A stretch of 32,482 nt of DNA from Candidatus Iainarchaeum sp. (lineage in GTDB: Archaea > Iainarchaeota > Iainarchaeia > Iainarchaeales > DTGL01): the NCBI GenBank assembly GCA_026413945.1, contig JAOAJX010000004.1, positions 1 to 32,482 on the forward strand, in the 5' to 3' direction. A program made the translations under genes and the position numbers. Shown here one piece after another: positions 1 to 6,890 of the stretch (position 1 is the stretch's first letter; each line of letters starts with the position of its first letter). Under the pieces are notes generated by a model. That model did no database searches. It was given only the letters and a program-made list of their open reading frames with translations, and had not been told where the DNA came from.

Positions 1-162
1 ATGATTTTCAATTACTGAGAATAGATGTGTCGGTTGATGACTTTGAAGTCGGTCATAGTTCTTTCTTCATCAAGAGATGATTTTCAATTTAGTAAGGAGG
101 TGGAAAAATGAACATGAATGAAATTGTCATAGTTCTTTCTTCATCAAGAGATGATTTTCAAT
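1..162 (-). CRISPR. End of a CRISPR array, 37-nt repeats, truncated by the window edge
   Basis: Two complete identical 37-nt repeats lie at 52-88 and 126-162, and the last 12 nt of a third lie at 1-12. The spacers are 39 nt (13-51) and 37 nt (89-125). On the + strand each repeat begins GTCATAGTTC and ends GATTTTCAAT. It contains the short dyad TCATC-AAGA-GATGA. I infer that transcription is right to left (minus strand). The AT-rich leader-like stretch and cas2 lie on the right, a TATA-like element sits about 25 nt before the first repeat, and the minus-strand repeat ends in ACTATGAC, which resembles the 8-nt 5' handles ending in GAC or GAAC of known type III-A crRNAs. The array continues beyond the left edge, so its full length is unknown. 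Confidence 0.93.
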
Positions 163-343
163 AGTATAAAATTATTAGAAAGTATTAATATTTATGCTAT
201 TTTGATTTTGGTTGTTTTGGCATAACTAAAAAATGGAATATTTTTGCCTTTTTGTGAGAAAACAAATAAATTATTTTTTAACTTATTCAGCCATTTAAAG
301 AAATTTAAGGTCTTTTTACTTATTTTTGAACTTCGCAAAAAAA
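163..343 (-). promoter_or_regulatory. AT-rich CRISPR leader with candidate array promoter
   Basis: This 181-nt stretch between cas2 and the first repeat has no convincing gene and is very AT-rich, as CRISPR leaders are. On the minus strand a TATA-like TAAATATTA lies at 194-186. A start about 25 nt downstream would fall at the edge of the first repeat (162), which fits pre-crRNA transcription toward the left edge. The assignment as leader rests on its position beside the cas1-cas2 end of the operon; no leader motif was matched. Confidence 0.55.
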
Positions 344-352
344 TTAAAAAAG
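329..352 (-). terminator. Poly-T terminator at the end of the cas operon
   Basis: On the minus strand two T runs, GCTTTTTTAATTTTTTTGCG, overlap and follow the cas2 stop codon. Archaeal transcription commonly ends at such T tracts without a hairpin. This would end the csm-cas transcript before the leader. Confidence 0.45.
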
Positions 353-622
353 CTCAAAGGCGCTATCTTCCACTATTTCTGCATTTCCAAGCAGTTTTAC
401 CTTTTTATAGCATTTGTTGCAAAGCTCTATGATGTGCATTTTGTCTGTAATTATAAAATCTTTCATAACCCTTTCTATTTCGGCCAATTTTTCACTCGGG
501 ATTTCACCATTAAAAACGCTGTATCCTATTCTATATAATCCAAAATTCTTCAGCTGCTCTGTTACTTGATTTCTCGTCTTATCATCAGTAATATCATAAA
601 CTATTACAACCTTTTTCACCAA
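344..622 (-). CDS. cas2: CRISPR-associated endonuclease Cas2
   Basis: Small (92 aa) Cas2, the structural partner of Cas1 in the spacer-integration complex. The N-terminus VVIVYDITDD is the classic first beta strand with the conserved Asp at residue 10, followed by the LKNFGLYRIGYSVFNGEI segment typical of the ferredoxin-like fold. The start is TTG, preceded at 4 nt by GGTGA, and lies inside the end of cas1 (7-nt overlap). The second codon is GTG and could also be used. It is the last gene of the operon and ends beside the CRISPR leader. Identification is firm; the exact start codon is less certain. Confidence 0.95.
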   Translation of the reverse strand: MVKKVVIVYDITDDKTRNQVTEQLKNFGLYRIGYSVFNGEIPSEKLAEIERVMKDFIITDKMHIIELCNKCYKKVKLLGNAEIVEDSAFELF

Positions 623-1599
623 TACGTCACCACATAAAAGTAATCGTTTTTTTTCAACAAAAAATCCCTCAAGTTATAGCAAGTATAAAGTATTGCTTTT
701 TCAGTAGCTTGTTTGTTTCCTTTAATCTCGACAATTTTCTCAAAAGAACTAATCGTTCTGGATAGGACTTTTTCTTTGCCGCTTTTTGTTAAAACAAATT
801 CTTGCAAATTAAAATCTGCCGCAACATCAAAAATTTTCTTAGTGAAGAGCGTAATTATTGCGCGATCTATCATAGCCCGGTATGGTTCCATCAAATCATA
901 AACAAGCGAAGACCTGTTTGGTATAGTGGAATGCAAAATACCAACGGTTGGATCAAGCCCTGCTTTTATGCAAGAACTCAGTACTCTCGAAGCTAAAACA
1001 GCATATCCATAGTTAAGACACGAATTTAGCGCATCCCTGGCGCCTTTTTTCTCTCTTTTAGTAAAACAATACTCTGGTGGTATAGCCAAGCTAAGAGTAA
1101 CCCAATAATGTTGGGCAAATTCTGCTTCTAGAGCAAACAAATTATTCCGAATTTCACCAAAGTTTCCAGACATGGTATTTATTTTACCATTAACATCCTC
1201 AAATTTGCTCTCAATAGAATCTATGCTATCAATTAAACCTGTCTTCTTAAGCCCACGAAGAAGATGCATTTGCCCAAATATTTTTTTCATGATAATCTCT
1301 TTGGATACTTTTGCTTTGTTATCATCTTGCATAAGCAAAAGTTCTTTCGTAAGAAGTGGGTTTCTTTCTAGATAACTTATAAAAGCGATTGGCTTGTCTT
1401 TATCGCAAAAAATAATATTGACTTCTTCATCTTTGAGCTCCTTCACCAGGTTTGATGAAATAGAAGTTCCACGACACTCGATTAATACAGAATCAACCTT
1501 GTATATGGCAAATTCTTTTTGCAAACCTTTTTGTTTTATAACTAGCCTTTGTCCTTTTTTAGCAAGAAAAGTACCAAAACCATCTACAACGATATTCAT
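616..1599 (-). CDS. cas1: CRISPR-associated integrase Cas1
   Basis: Cas1 integrase (327 aa, usual length about 300-340) that, with Cas2, inserts new spacers at the leader end of the array. The N-terminal beta domain begins MNIVVDGFGTFLAKKG. The C-terminal helical domain carries the expected metal ligands: Glu158 in ALEAEFAQHYW, His223 in VGILHS, and Asp235/Glu238 in YDLMEPYR. All appear intact, so the protein should be catalytically competent. Its ATG overlaps the cas6 stop (ATGA), and its end overlaps cas2, so the three genes are probably translationally coupled. No reverse transcriptase or Cas4 is visible with it, so acquisition from RNA is not indicated. Confidence 0.96.
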   Translation of the reverse strand: MNIVVDGFGTFLAKKGQRLVIKQKGLQKEFAIYKVDSVLIECRGTSISSNLVKELKDEEVNIIFCDKDKPIAFISYLERNPLLTKELLLMQDDNKAKVSKEIIMKKIFGQMHLLRGLKKTGLIDSIDSIESKFEDVNGKINTMSGNFGEIRNNLFALEAEFAQHYWVTLSLAIPPEYCFTKREKKGARDALNSCLNYGYAVLASRVLSSCIKAGLDPTVGILHSTIPNRSSLVYDLMEPYRAMIDRAIITLFTKKIFDVAADFNLQEFVLTKSGKEKVLSRTISSFEKIVEIKGNKQATEKAILYTCYNLRDFLLKKNDYFYVVTYW

Positions 1600-2477
1600 G
1601 AAAGTGAAAAGTTGTACATTCCATTACCAAATGAAGAAAATTTTCCAATGTGTGAATATTTACCAAAGTCAAGTAGGTAGTAAATAAGCTTTTTGTCGAG
1701 TATATCGCTGCAATCAAATCCCAAAAGACCAATAAAACCCAGCATCTTACGGTTTTTGCCTGATTTTGATGAGTAAGTTTCAATTATTTTATGCTCAAGC
1801 TTGTCTTCTATTTTAATGGCTTTGTCTGCTTCACAAAACACCTCAGGCCAATTTATCTTCTCAATTTTGTTTTCATGGAAATAAACGATTGCTGAATACT
1901 TTCTTGATAGGTTCTTAATGATATGAGAAAAGGAAATATCCGCTTGCACAGAATCTCCAAAAACTAATTGTGTAGGTGTCAAAAACTCAATTTTGATAAT
2001 TTTGTAGTTAGAATAATCCTTGCCAATTAATATTTTCCTCTGCTCCTTTCCGCTGTAAGATACAGATCCGAAGCCCCTGTTCCTAAAGCGACCTAAAGAA
2101 GTTATTTCCTTAATCGCATTTTCAATATCACCAACATATTTCTTGCTTTTACCAAAAAAATTAATCGTGAATTTTATTATGTCTCCCGGCAAATAGAGTG
2201 TCTTATCTTCTAAAGGTGGTTCAAAAACTATCGGCTTAGTAACTTGTTTATAAGCAGAGAATTTTTCTGCGCTTATTTTGGGCTGTGTTTCATATAAGTA
2301 GCCATAAGGACAAACATCGCCGTTCTTACACTTATAGCAGCTTTTTCTTTCTGGCAATAGACAATAAAGATTTTTTAATGATGCACCGACAGCACCACGC
2401 AAAGTAGAGCCTTTCCAAGTTGGCAATAGAACTTTAGACGTGGCACAAAGTCTAAATTCTGCTTGCTCGATTTCCAT
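1596..2477 (-). CDS. cas6: Cas6-family pre-crRNA processing endoribonuclease
   Basis: RAMP-fold protein of 293 aa, resembling the Cas6 group with a C-terminal RAMP domain. It should cut the repeat RNA to release crRNAs for the Csm complex. The N-terminus has PTWKGSTLRGAVGASL followed by a cysteine cluster (Cys39, 47, 50, 56), a pattern I recall for this Cas6 subgroup. A second glycine-rich element, RFRNRGFGSVS (130-140), and the C-terminal GKYSHIGKFSSFGNG (272-286) with His276 match RAMP RNA-binding loops. The catalytic residue cannot be fixed by eye. AGTGAT lies just before the ATG. It sits between the CARF/HEPN nuclease and cas1, and no other crRNA-processing nuclease is visible in the operon. 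Confidence 0.85.
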   Translation of the reverse strand: MEIEQAEFRLCATSKVLLPTWKGSTLRGAVGASLKNLYCLLPERKSCYKCKNGDVCPYGYLYETQPKISAEKFSAYKQVTKPIVFEPPLEDKTLYLPGDIIKFTINFFGKSKKYVGDIENAIKEITSLGRFRNRGFGSVSYSGKEQRKILIGKDYSNYKIIKIEFLTPTQLVFGDSVQADISFSHIIKNLSRKYSAIVYFHENKIEKINWPEVFCEADKAIKIEDKLEHKIIETYSSKSGKNRKMLGFIGLLGFDCSDILDKKLIYYLLDFGKYSHIGKFSSFGNGMYNFSLS

Positions 2478-2486
2478 TAAATCACT

Positions 2487-3773
2487 TTAAATAAAATTAA
2501 TAGAGTTTGGAAAAGAAATTTGTTCCTTTATGTCGTTTTCTTCCTTGAATATGCTAAATATCTCACTTTCAACGAACCGTTTAATCTCATTGTATTTGGT
2601 TTCATCTATGCTATCAAAGCCATGAGCTAATATTGAATTATTTCTAAGATTTAAAGGACTATCTGATTTACCGCTGAGAGTGCATAATTTATCCCGCAAA
2701 TGCCCATATTTGTCATCATTTAAAACATTGAGCAACCAGTAGCAATCTTGCAATGCCAACCTTATTTTATTATCATCGCGCTTTTTGCTATTCAAATAAG
2801 CCAGGTTTTCCTCACCAATCTTTTTAATATATTCGTTCTCAATGTTGACGTTATTAGCTTTTATCAAATATGTTCTTTCTAGCCTTATCTGAGCTACAGC
2901 TTCAGCAAAGCGGTATAATCTAGCGACCGCATCGTCGTATTTTTTATCTCTTTCACGCCTCAAAGCATTATAGTATATATCAAGGGCCAAATAGATGGCC
3001 CTATTTATGCCTTCTTTGGAATTAATTTTTTCTAGTATTTTTTCATTTTTTTTAAGCTTTTTGACTGCATCGTGTATTGCACCGTTTTCAGTGTAGCCAA
3101 TATTCTTTAAAAAGTTTTTTAAATTTCTTAACGCGTTTTTGTGATCAAACAAATCCCAATAGTAGAAGATTTCCACATAACTAGTCAACAAATTTCTTTT
3201 TTGCTCTGATAGTTTGGTTTTTTCTATAATTTCCAAGCAAGCTGAATAGTTACCTACTTTAAAAAACTCATCTATCAATTTTATTCTTAATGCTTCAGCT
3301 GCCGACATCTCAACTGCATATTCAGTGGTTTTTACTAAGCCATCATGGCCTCTTGGACCGGTTTCATAACAAATAATTGGATTATTGAATTCTATAGCCG
3401 CCAAAGAGATGCCTGCAGCCATCGCTTTCGTTCCACCAGTAATATCAAAAATTATTTTTTTGGCTTCTCTTAATCTTTCTAATTTTCGAATTTTTTCATA
3501 GATTTTTTTAATATCGTTTACATCAACGACGACAATCTCATGTTGCTTCTCTTGTGGTATCCATTTTTTCTGCAAAGCATTTGCTAGTTCCCGCGAGTCT
3601 TTAGTTGCTGCAAGATATACAAAATCCACTTTGTTTAAATAGCGGTCTAAGGTTTGTTTTTCCGGGCCTTTATCTAATCTATCTTCTAAAGCTTTTTTCT
3701 TCTGGTCTTCACCAGGCTTACAAAACCTTGTACCAACTGCTGGCAAACCTACCCCCAACACAAGCACATTCAT
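2487..3773 (-). CDS. CARF-HEPN ribonuclease (Csm6-like / TIGR02710-like), cOA-activated
   Basis: Predicted ancillary RNase of the type III response. The N-terminal CARF domain starts MNVLVLGVG and holds the nucleotide-binding motif DITGGTKAMAAG (about 110-121), as in families that bind cyclic oligoadenylate. A helical middle follows. The C-terminus has the HEPN motif R-x6-H as LRNNSILAHG (Arg377, His384), the catalytic signature of Csm6/Csx1-type RNases. I place the start at the ATG at 3773 (428 aa): it gives the canonical CARF N-terminus and has GGTGA at 5 nt. An upstream in-frame ATG at 3806 would overlap csm5 and has no such site. It lies within the csm operon, so it should be made with Cas10. 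Family assignment is firm at domain level; the exact subfamily is inferred. Confidence 0.85.
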   Translation of the reverse strand: MNVLVLGVGLPAVGTRFCKPGEDQKKKALEDRLDKGPEKQTLDRYLNKVDFVYLAATKDSRELANALQKKWIPQEKQHEIVVVDVNDIKKIYEKIRKLERLREAKKIIFDITGGTKAMAAGISLAAIEFNNPIICYETGPRGHDGLVKTTEYAVEMSAAEALRIKLIDEFFKVGNYSACLEIIEKTKLSEQKRNLLTSYVEIFYYWDLFDHKNALRNLKNFLKNIGYTENGAIHDAVKKLKKNEKILEKINSKEGINRAIYLALDIYYNALRRERDKKYDDAVARLYRFAEAVAQIRLERTYLIKANNVNIENEYIKKIGEENLAYLNSKKRDDNKIRLALQDCYWLLNVLNDDKYGHLRDKLCTLSGKSDSPLNLRNNSILAHGFDSIDETKYNEIKRFVESEIFSIFKEENDIKEQISFPNSINFI

Positions 3774-3778
3774 AAAAA

Positions 3779-4927
3779 TCACCCACAAAGGTCTATTTTT
3801 ATCCACCCAAATGGCAAATATTCTTTTTTGAAGTTAACCAGCAATCTAGATTTAACTTTCATGTCTCTATCTCTATCCCTCTTTATCGGTTTTCGATTCC
3901 TAGGTGCTTCTTTGGGAAGTGCGAAATCGATTAGATTTTCTTTTCCATCTATTGCTTTGCAATACAAAGATGAAGTGCTCTTAAAACCTGAGCCGTGGCC
4001 AACACGCAAAATTAATTCTTCCTTTTCAAGCAAATCGCGTAGGTTTTCATAAAAATCAATCAATCTGATGATACTGTCTTCGTCTATGCCTGTTGTTTTT
4101 TTGATTTTATTAAAGAATTTAAGTTCACTATCAACAACAAAAGAATTCTTACTTATAACAGCTTCCAAAATCTCTTCTTTGAAATTAGTTTTTCTAAATA
4201 AAAGTTCTGACTCAAATTTGGTTTGTGGCTTAACGGCTTCGCAGAAGAACGCTGCTGGCTGTTGGCTCTTAAAAACTAATTCGGAAATAGTCTTTACACT
4301 ACCAAGTTCTTTAGAAAAAACATAGCTCTTTGCTCCACCACCTGTAAGTGTAAAAATCCCAACATTGCTGAAGAACAAGCAATCTTTTGTACTAGATGCA
4401 CTGTCTCTAAAACCAAAATTGGATCCAAGATCCGGTTTTAACTCATAATCTAAATCCCTTTGTTTTTGAAAACTTTGCCTTAAACCACTTACTTTAGAAT
4501 AACTTACCAGTGCGGTATTAACTGCACCTTTCAAGCTAGAGCCTGGAATATATGGCTTATCTGAAATCTTTGCAGTTATCAATACATCCGACATTAAGCG
4601 AACTTTTTCACTTGAGTGGTTTTCTATAGCATAAGTAACAAACTTCAATATATCTTCCACTTTGCCTGTATTGTGAAGAATTTTTCGTAGATCCCCTTCT
4701 GTGTTTTTCTGGGCCTTGCTTGTTGATATAAGCAAATTTTTAACTATTATATCCAAAACATTCTTTTCTTCGGGGTATTTGATGCTTTCAATGAAACCAT
4801 CAAAATTAATTCTAAAAACTTTATCATTTTGACATACGTAAGAAAAACCCGCTGGTTCACTCTCTTGGCCTATAAGCAACGGAGATAAAGTCTCAACCTT
4901 GATTTTTTCTGACTGAAGTAAATTCAT
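3779..4927 (-). CDS. csm5: Type III-A effector subunit Csm5 (RAMP)
   Basis: Csm5 caps the crRNA 3' end of the Csm complex. The protein (382 aa) starts with the RAMP strand KIKVETLSPLLIGQES. It has the conserved PYIPGSSLKGAVNTAL block (125-140), a form shared by Csm3 and Csm5, and a C-terminal glycine-rich segment GHGSGFKSTS (around residue 316). Length and gene order (after csm4) agree with Csm5. Its stop TGA forms part of the GGGTGATT ribosome-binding site of the next gene. Its own start follows GGGGGTGACTTGCC, which contains the csm4 stop. Confidence 0.92.
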   Translation of the reverse strand: MNLLQSEKIKVETLSPLLIGQESEPAGFSYVCQNDKVFRINFDGFIESIKYPEEKNVLDIIVKNLLISTSKAQKNTEGDLRKILHNTGKVEDILKFVTYAIENHSSEKVRLMSDVLITAKISDKPYIPGSSLKGAVNTALVSYSKVSGLRQSFQKQRDLDYELKPDLGSNFGFRDSASSTKDCLFFSNVGIFTLTGGGAKSYVFSKELGSVKTISELVFKSQQPAAFFCEAVKPQTKFESELLFRKTNFKEEILEAVISKNSFVVDSELKFFNKIKKTTGIDEDSIIRLIDFYENLRDLLEKEELILRVGHGSGFKSTSSLYCKAIDGKENLIDFALPKEAPRNRKPIKRDRDRDMKVKSRLLVNFKKEYLPFGWIKIDLCG

Positions 4928-4933
4928 GGCAAG

Positions 4934-5827
4934 TCACCCCCGTTTGAATTTATAAATTGGGGTTATCCCATTCCAATATATTTTGTGTTTGAAATTGCCT
5001 TCAAGCTCAGCATAGGGCCCCCTCCTCCCATACGAAGTTTTACCGAGACTTGGAAAAATCGACCCTTCTTTAAAATAGTACTTTGCTGGTTTCTCCATAT
5101 TGACAGTAAAGTGGCCATCTGAAACTTCAGTCCAGCCAGCATATTGTACAAGCACGTAATTGGGCCCAAAAAACTCATCTTCTTTGCTCTTCTCTAAAAA
5201 CTGTTTTAATTCATCTTTAGTTGGAGAATATAAAGCTAAGTTAATAAAGAAGTCACCATCATCTTCAATCTCATGAAATTCGAAATCTTCAAATGGTTGA
5301 GATGAAGTAGTTTTGTCACGTCCAAAGCCAAAGTATTTCATTTCAAGAAGGGCTTTTTCTATAATGCTTTTGAATTGTGGAGAATAAGAAAACCACAAGC
5401 CACTTTTTTTTGTGCTTTTAATTCTATAAGAAAAAAACAATTTTGTCTCCCCAGCCATCTTGGTAGTCCTAGGAACGCTGTTATGGGCATTTTTAATTAG
5501 AAATACATCCTCTGGTTTATCATCGAGGTATTTTTCATTAAGGCCCTCTTTGAATGCATCAACTACAAGCAGTTTTTTACTTTTGATTTTCTTATTTAAT
5601 TCATCGTTTTTATCTTTCATTAAAATTTTTGCATTAACTATTGGCAGATATATTTTATTTCCAGAAAATGGAAACATAGAGCTAACCGCAAATCTATCAT
5701 CTAATATTAGCTTTTCAGCAAGATTTGGCATTGCGTTTAACAAAGCGGCGAAAATACTTTGCGAACTCACGATTGGGTAGTCTTCGTTTACTCCAATATC
5801 TACCTTATAAAGCTTCACTATATGCAT
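4934..5827 (-). CDS. csm4: Type III-A effector subunit Csm4 (RAMP, 5'-handle cap)
   Basis: Csm4 binds the crRNA 5' handle and contacts Cas10. The 297-aa protein has the family pattern of an N-terminal HIVKLYK strand, the SSQSIFAALLNAMP helix (21-34), an internal FGFGRDKTTS (166-175), and a C-terminal SLGKTSYGRRGPY glycine-rich loop (260-272). The start ATG lies 4 nt after the csm3 stop, and AGTGAT provides the ribosome-binding site. Position between csm3 and csm5 supports the call. Confidence 0.92.
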   Translation of the reverse strand: MHIVKLYKVDIGVNEDYPIVSSQSIFAALLNAMPNLAEKLILDDRFAVSSMFPFSGNKIYLPIVNAKILMKDKNDELNKKIKSKKLLVVDAFKEGLNEKYLDDKPEDVFLIKNAHNSVPRTTKMAGETKLFFSYRIKSTKKSGLWFSYSPQFKSIIEKALLEMKYFGFGRDKTTSSQPFEDFEFHEIEDDGDFFINLALYSPTKDELKQFLEKSKEDEFFGPNYVLVQYAGWTEVSDGHFTVNMEKPAKYYFKEGSIFPSLGKTSYGRRGPYAELEGNFKHKIYWNGITPIYKFKRG

Positions 5828-5831
5828 AAAA

Positions 5832-6476
5832 TCACTTATTCAAAATCTCTTTCCACCCACTTTGCTCTATTTTTACTTGTCCATATCCTCGCGTACCGCA
5901 ACCACCCAGATAATCATTTTGAAGTAGTTCTAATGCTTCTGCAACTATTTCTTTATATTTTTCCTCTTTATCAAGTTCATTGTCTAGCACTTTAAGGACG
6001 AACTCGCCTTTGAAAACAGTACCTGGTAAAACCCGTTCAACAAAACGAGGATTGGCTGCCTTTCCTGTCCCCCTACTAACAGTGTTCTCTGCTTTCAGCT
6101 CCAAAAATTTATCTTCCATATATTCTTCCTCATTCTCTAAGTAAAAGTCCCTAACAATTAAAGCGCCTGTTATCTTAGAACCACCTTTACCACCAGAACA
6201 TCCAAAAGTTTGGCAAATAAGGCAATCGTCTTTTCCACAATCACAAACCCCTTCTTTGCTTATTCCTTCTTTATTATACTTGGCTTGTTCCAAAAGGGAT
6301 CTCATCTTGCCTTTTAGGCTAGAGCCCGGAATATATGGGATTTCTACTCTTTGGTTTGGCCCCCTTATTTTAGCAACTGGCAGATCGGTGTTGCCAATTT
6401 CAAAATCATCTTTGTTGCCACCTATGTGAAGACCAGTAACAACTTTTATTTTTATTTCATTTCTCAAATATTTCAT
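5832..6476 (-). CDS. csm3: Type III-A backbone subunit and target-RNA nuclease Csm3
   Basis: Csm3 polymerises along the crRNA and cuts the target RNA every 6 nt. The 214-aa protein has VVTGLHIGG, then IGNTDLPVAK, where Asp31 aligns with the catalytic Asp of known Csm3 proteins (IGGxDxPVI), then the hallmark PYIPGSSLKGKMRSLL (47-62). A cysteine cluster, CDCGKDDCLICQTFGC, in the middle matches the zinc-binding insertion of the family. The C-terminal DYLGGCGTRGYGQVK is the glycine-rich RAMP loop. RNase activity is therefore predicted to be intact. The ribosome-binding site GGGGTGAT includes the csm2 stop codon. Confidence 0.95.
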   Translation of the reverse strand: MKYLRNEIKIKVVTGLHIGGNKDDFEIGNTDLPVAKIRGPNQRVEIPYIPGSSLKGKMRSLLEQAKYNKEGISKEGVCDCGKDDCLICQTFGCSGGKGGSKITGALIVRDFYLENEEEYMEDKFLELKAENTVSRGTGKAANPRFVERVLPGTVFKGEFVLKVLDNELDKEEKYKEIVAEALELLQNDYLGGCGTRGYGQVKIEQSGWKEILNK

Positions 6477-6482
6477 ACAAAA

Positions 6483-6890
6483 TCACCCCTCACCTTTAGG
6501 ATTGAAATATTTAAAGTAGCATATTATTGCCTCATTAAACTGATCTAAAAATTCTCTCTTCTCTGGATCTTTTACAGCAAGTTCAATCAAATCAAAATAA
6601 ATTGATAGAAAGTCCTCATTTTGTATAATTCTGTTTTGGTAAGCAATTTTAGGTTTAGCTAGAACAAGACTTTTTTCGTCTTTTGCATTTTTTATGATAG
6701 AAAAGATCCTACGAAGTTGATGATATTTTATATTCCTGTTATTGGCGATATTTTTAGCTATCTCTTTAGCAGAATGATCTACAACCTCTGTGCTCAATTC
6801 ATCATTTTTTATTTTTTTAGAAAATTCAATAAGTTGCTTTGAAAAATCACTTCTTTCTTGTTCTCTCCCACTAAAATAGCTTTTATTCAT
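6483..6890 (-). CDS. csm2: Type III-A small subunit Csm2
   Basis: Small helical subunit (135 aa, usual 120-150) lining the target-RNA side of the Csm complex. Family features are the QLRRIFSIIKNA helix in the middle, LAKPKIAYQNR, and the C-terminal DQFNEAIICYFKYFN, which matches the Csm2 end pattern with aromatic residues. Its ATG follows the csm1 stop directly (TGAATG), so translation is probably coupled to Cas10. Sequence conservation in this family is low; the position between csm1 and csm3 adds much of the confidence. Confidence 0.88.
   Translation of the reverse strand: MNKSYFSGREQERSDFSKQLIEFSKKIKNDELSTEVVDHSAKEIAKNIANNRNIKYHQLRRIFSIIKNAKDEKSLVLAKPKIAYQNRIIQNEDFLSIYFDLIELAVKDPEKREFLDQFNEAIICYFKYFNPKGEG

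Noticed and set aside
244-538. Two small overlapping + strand open frames near the CRISPR leader
   Set aside because: They are antisense to cas2 and the T-rich leader, with composition that mirrors AT-rich DNA (runs of Phe, Leu, Lys) and no ribosome-binding site.
616-1599. Reverse transcriptase-Cas1 or Cas6-RT-Cas1 fusion, sometimes linked to type III systems
   Set aside because: Cas1 has normal length and Cas6 is a separate gene with no RT motifs such as YxDD.
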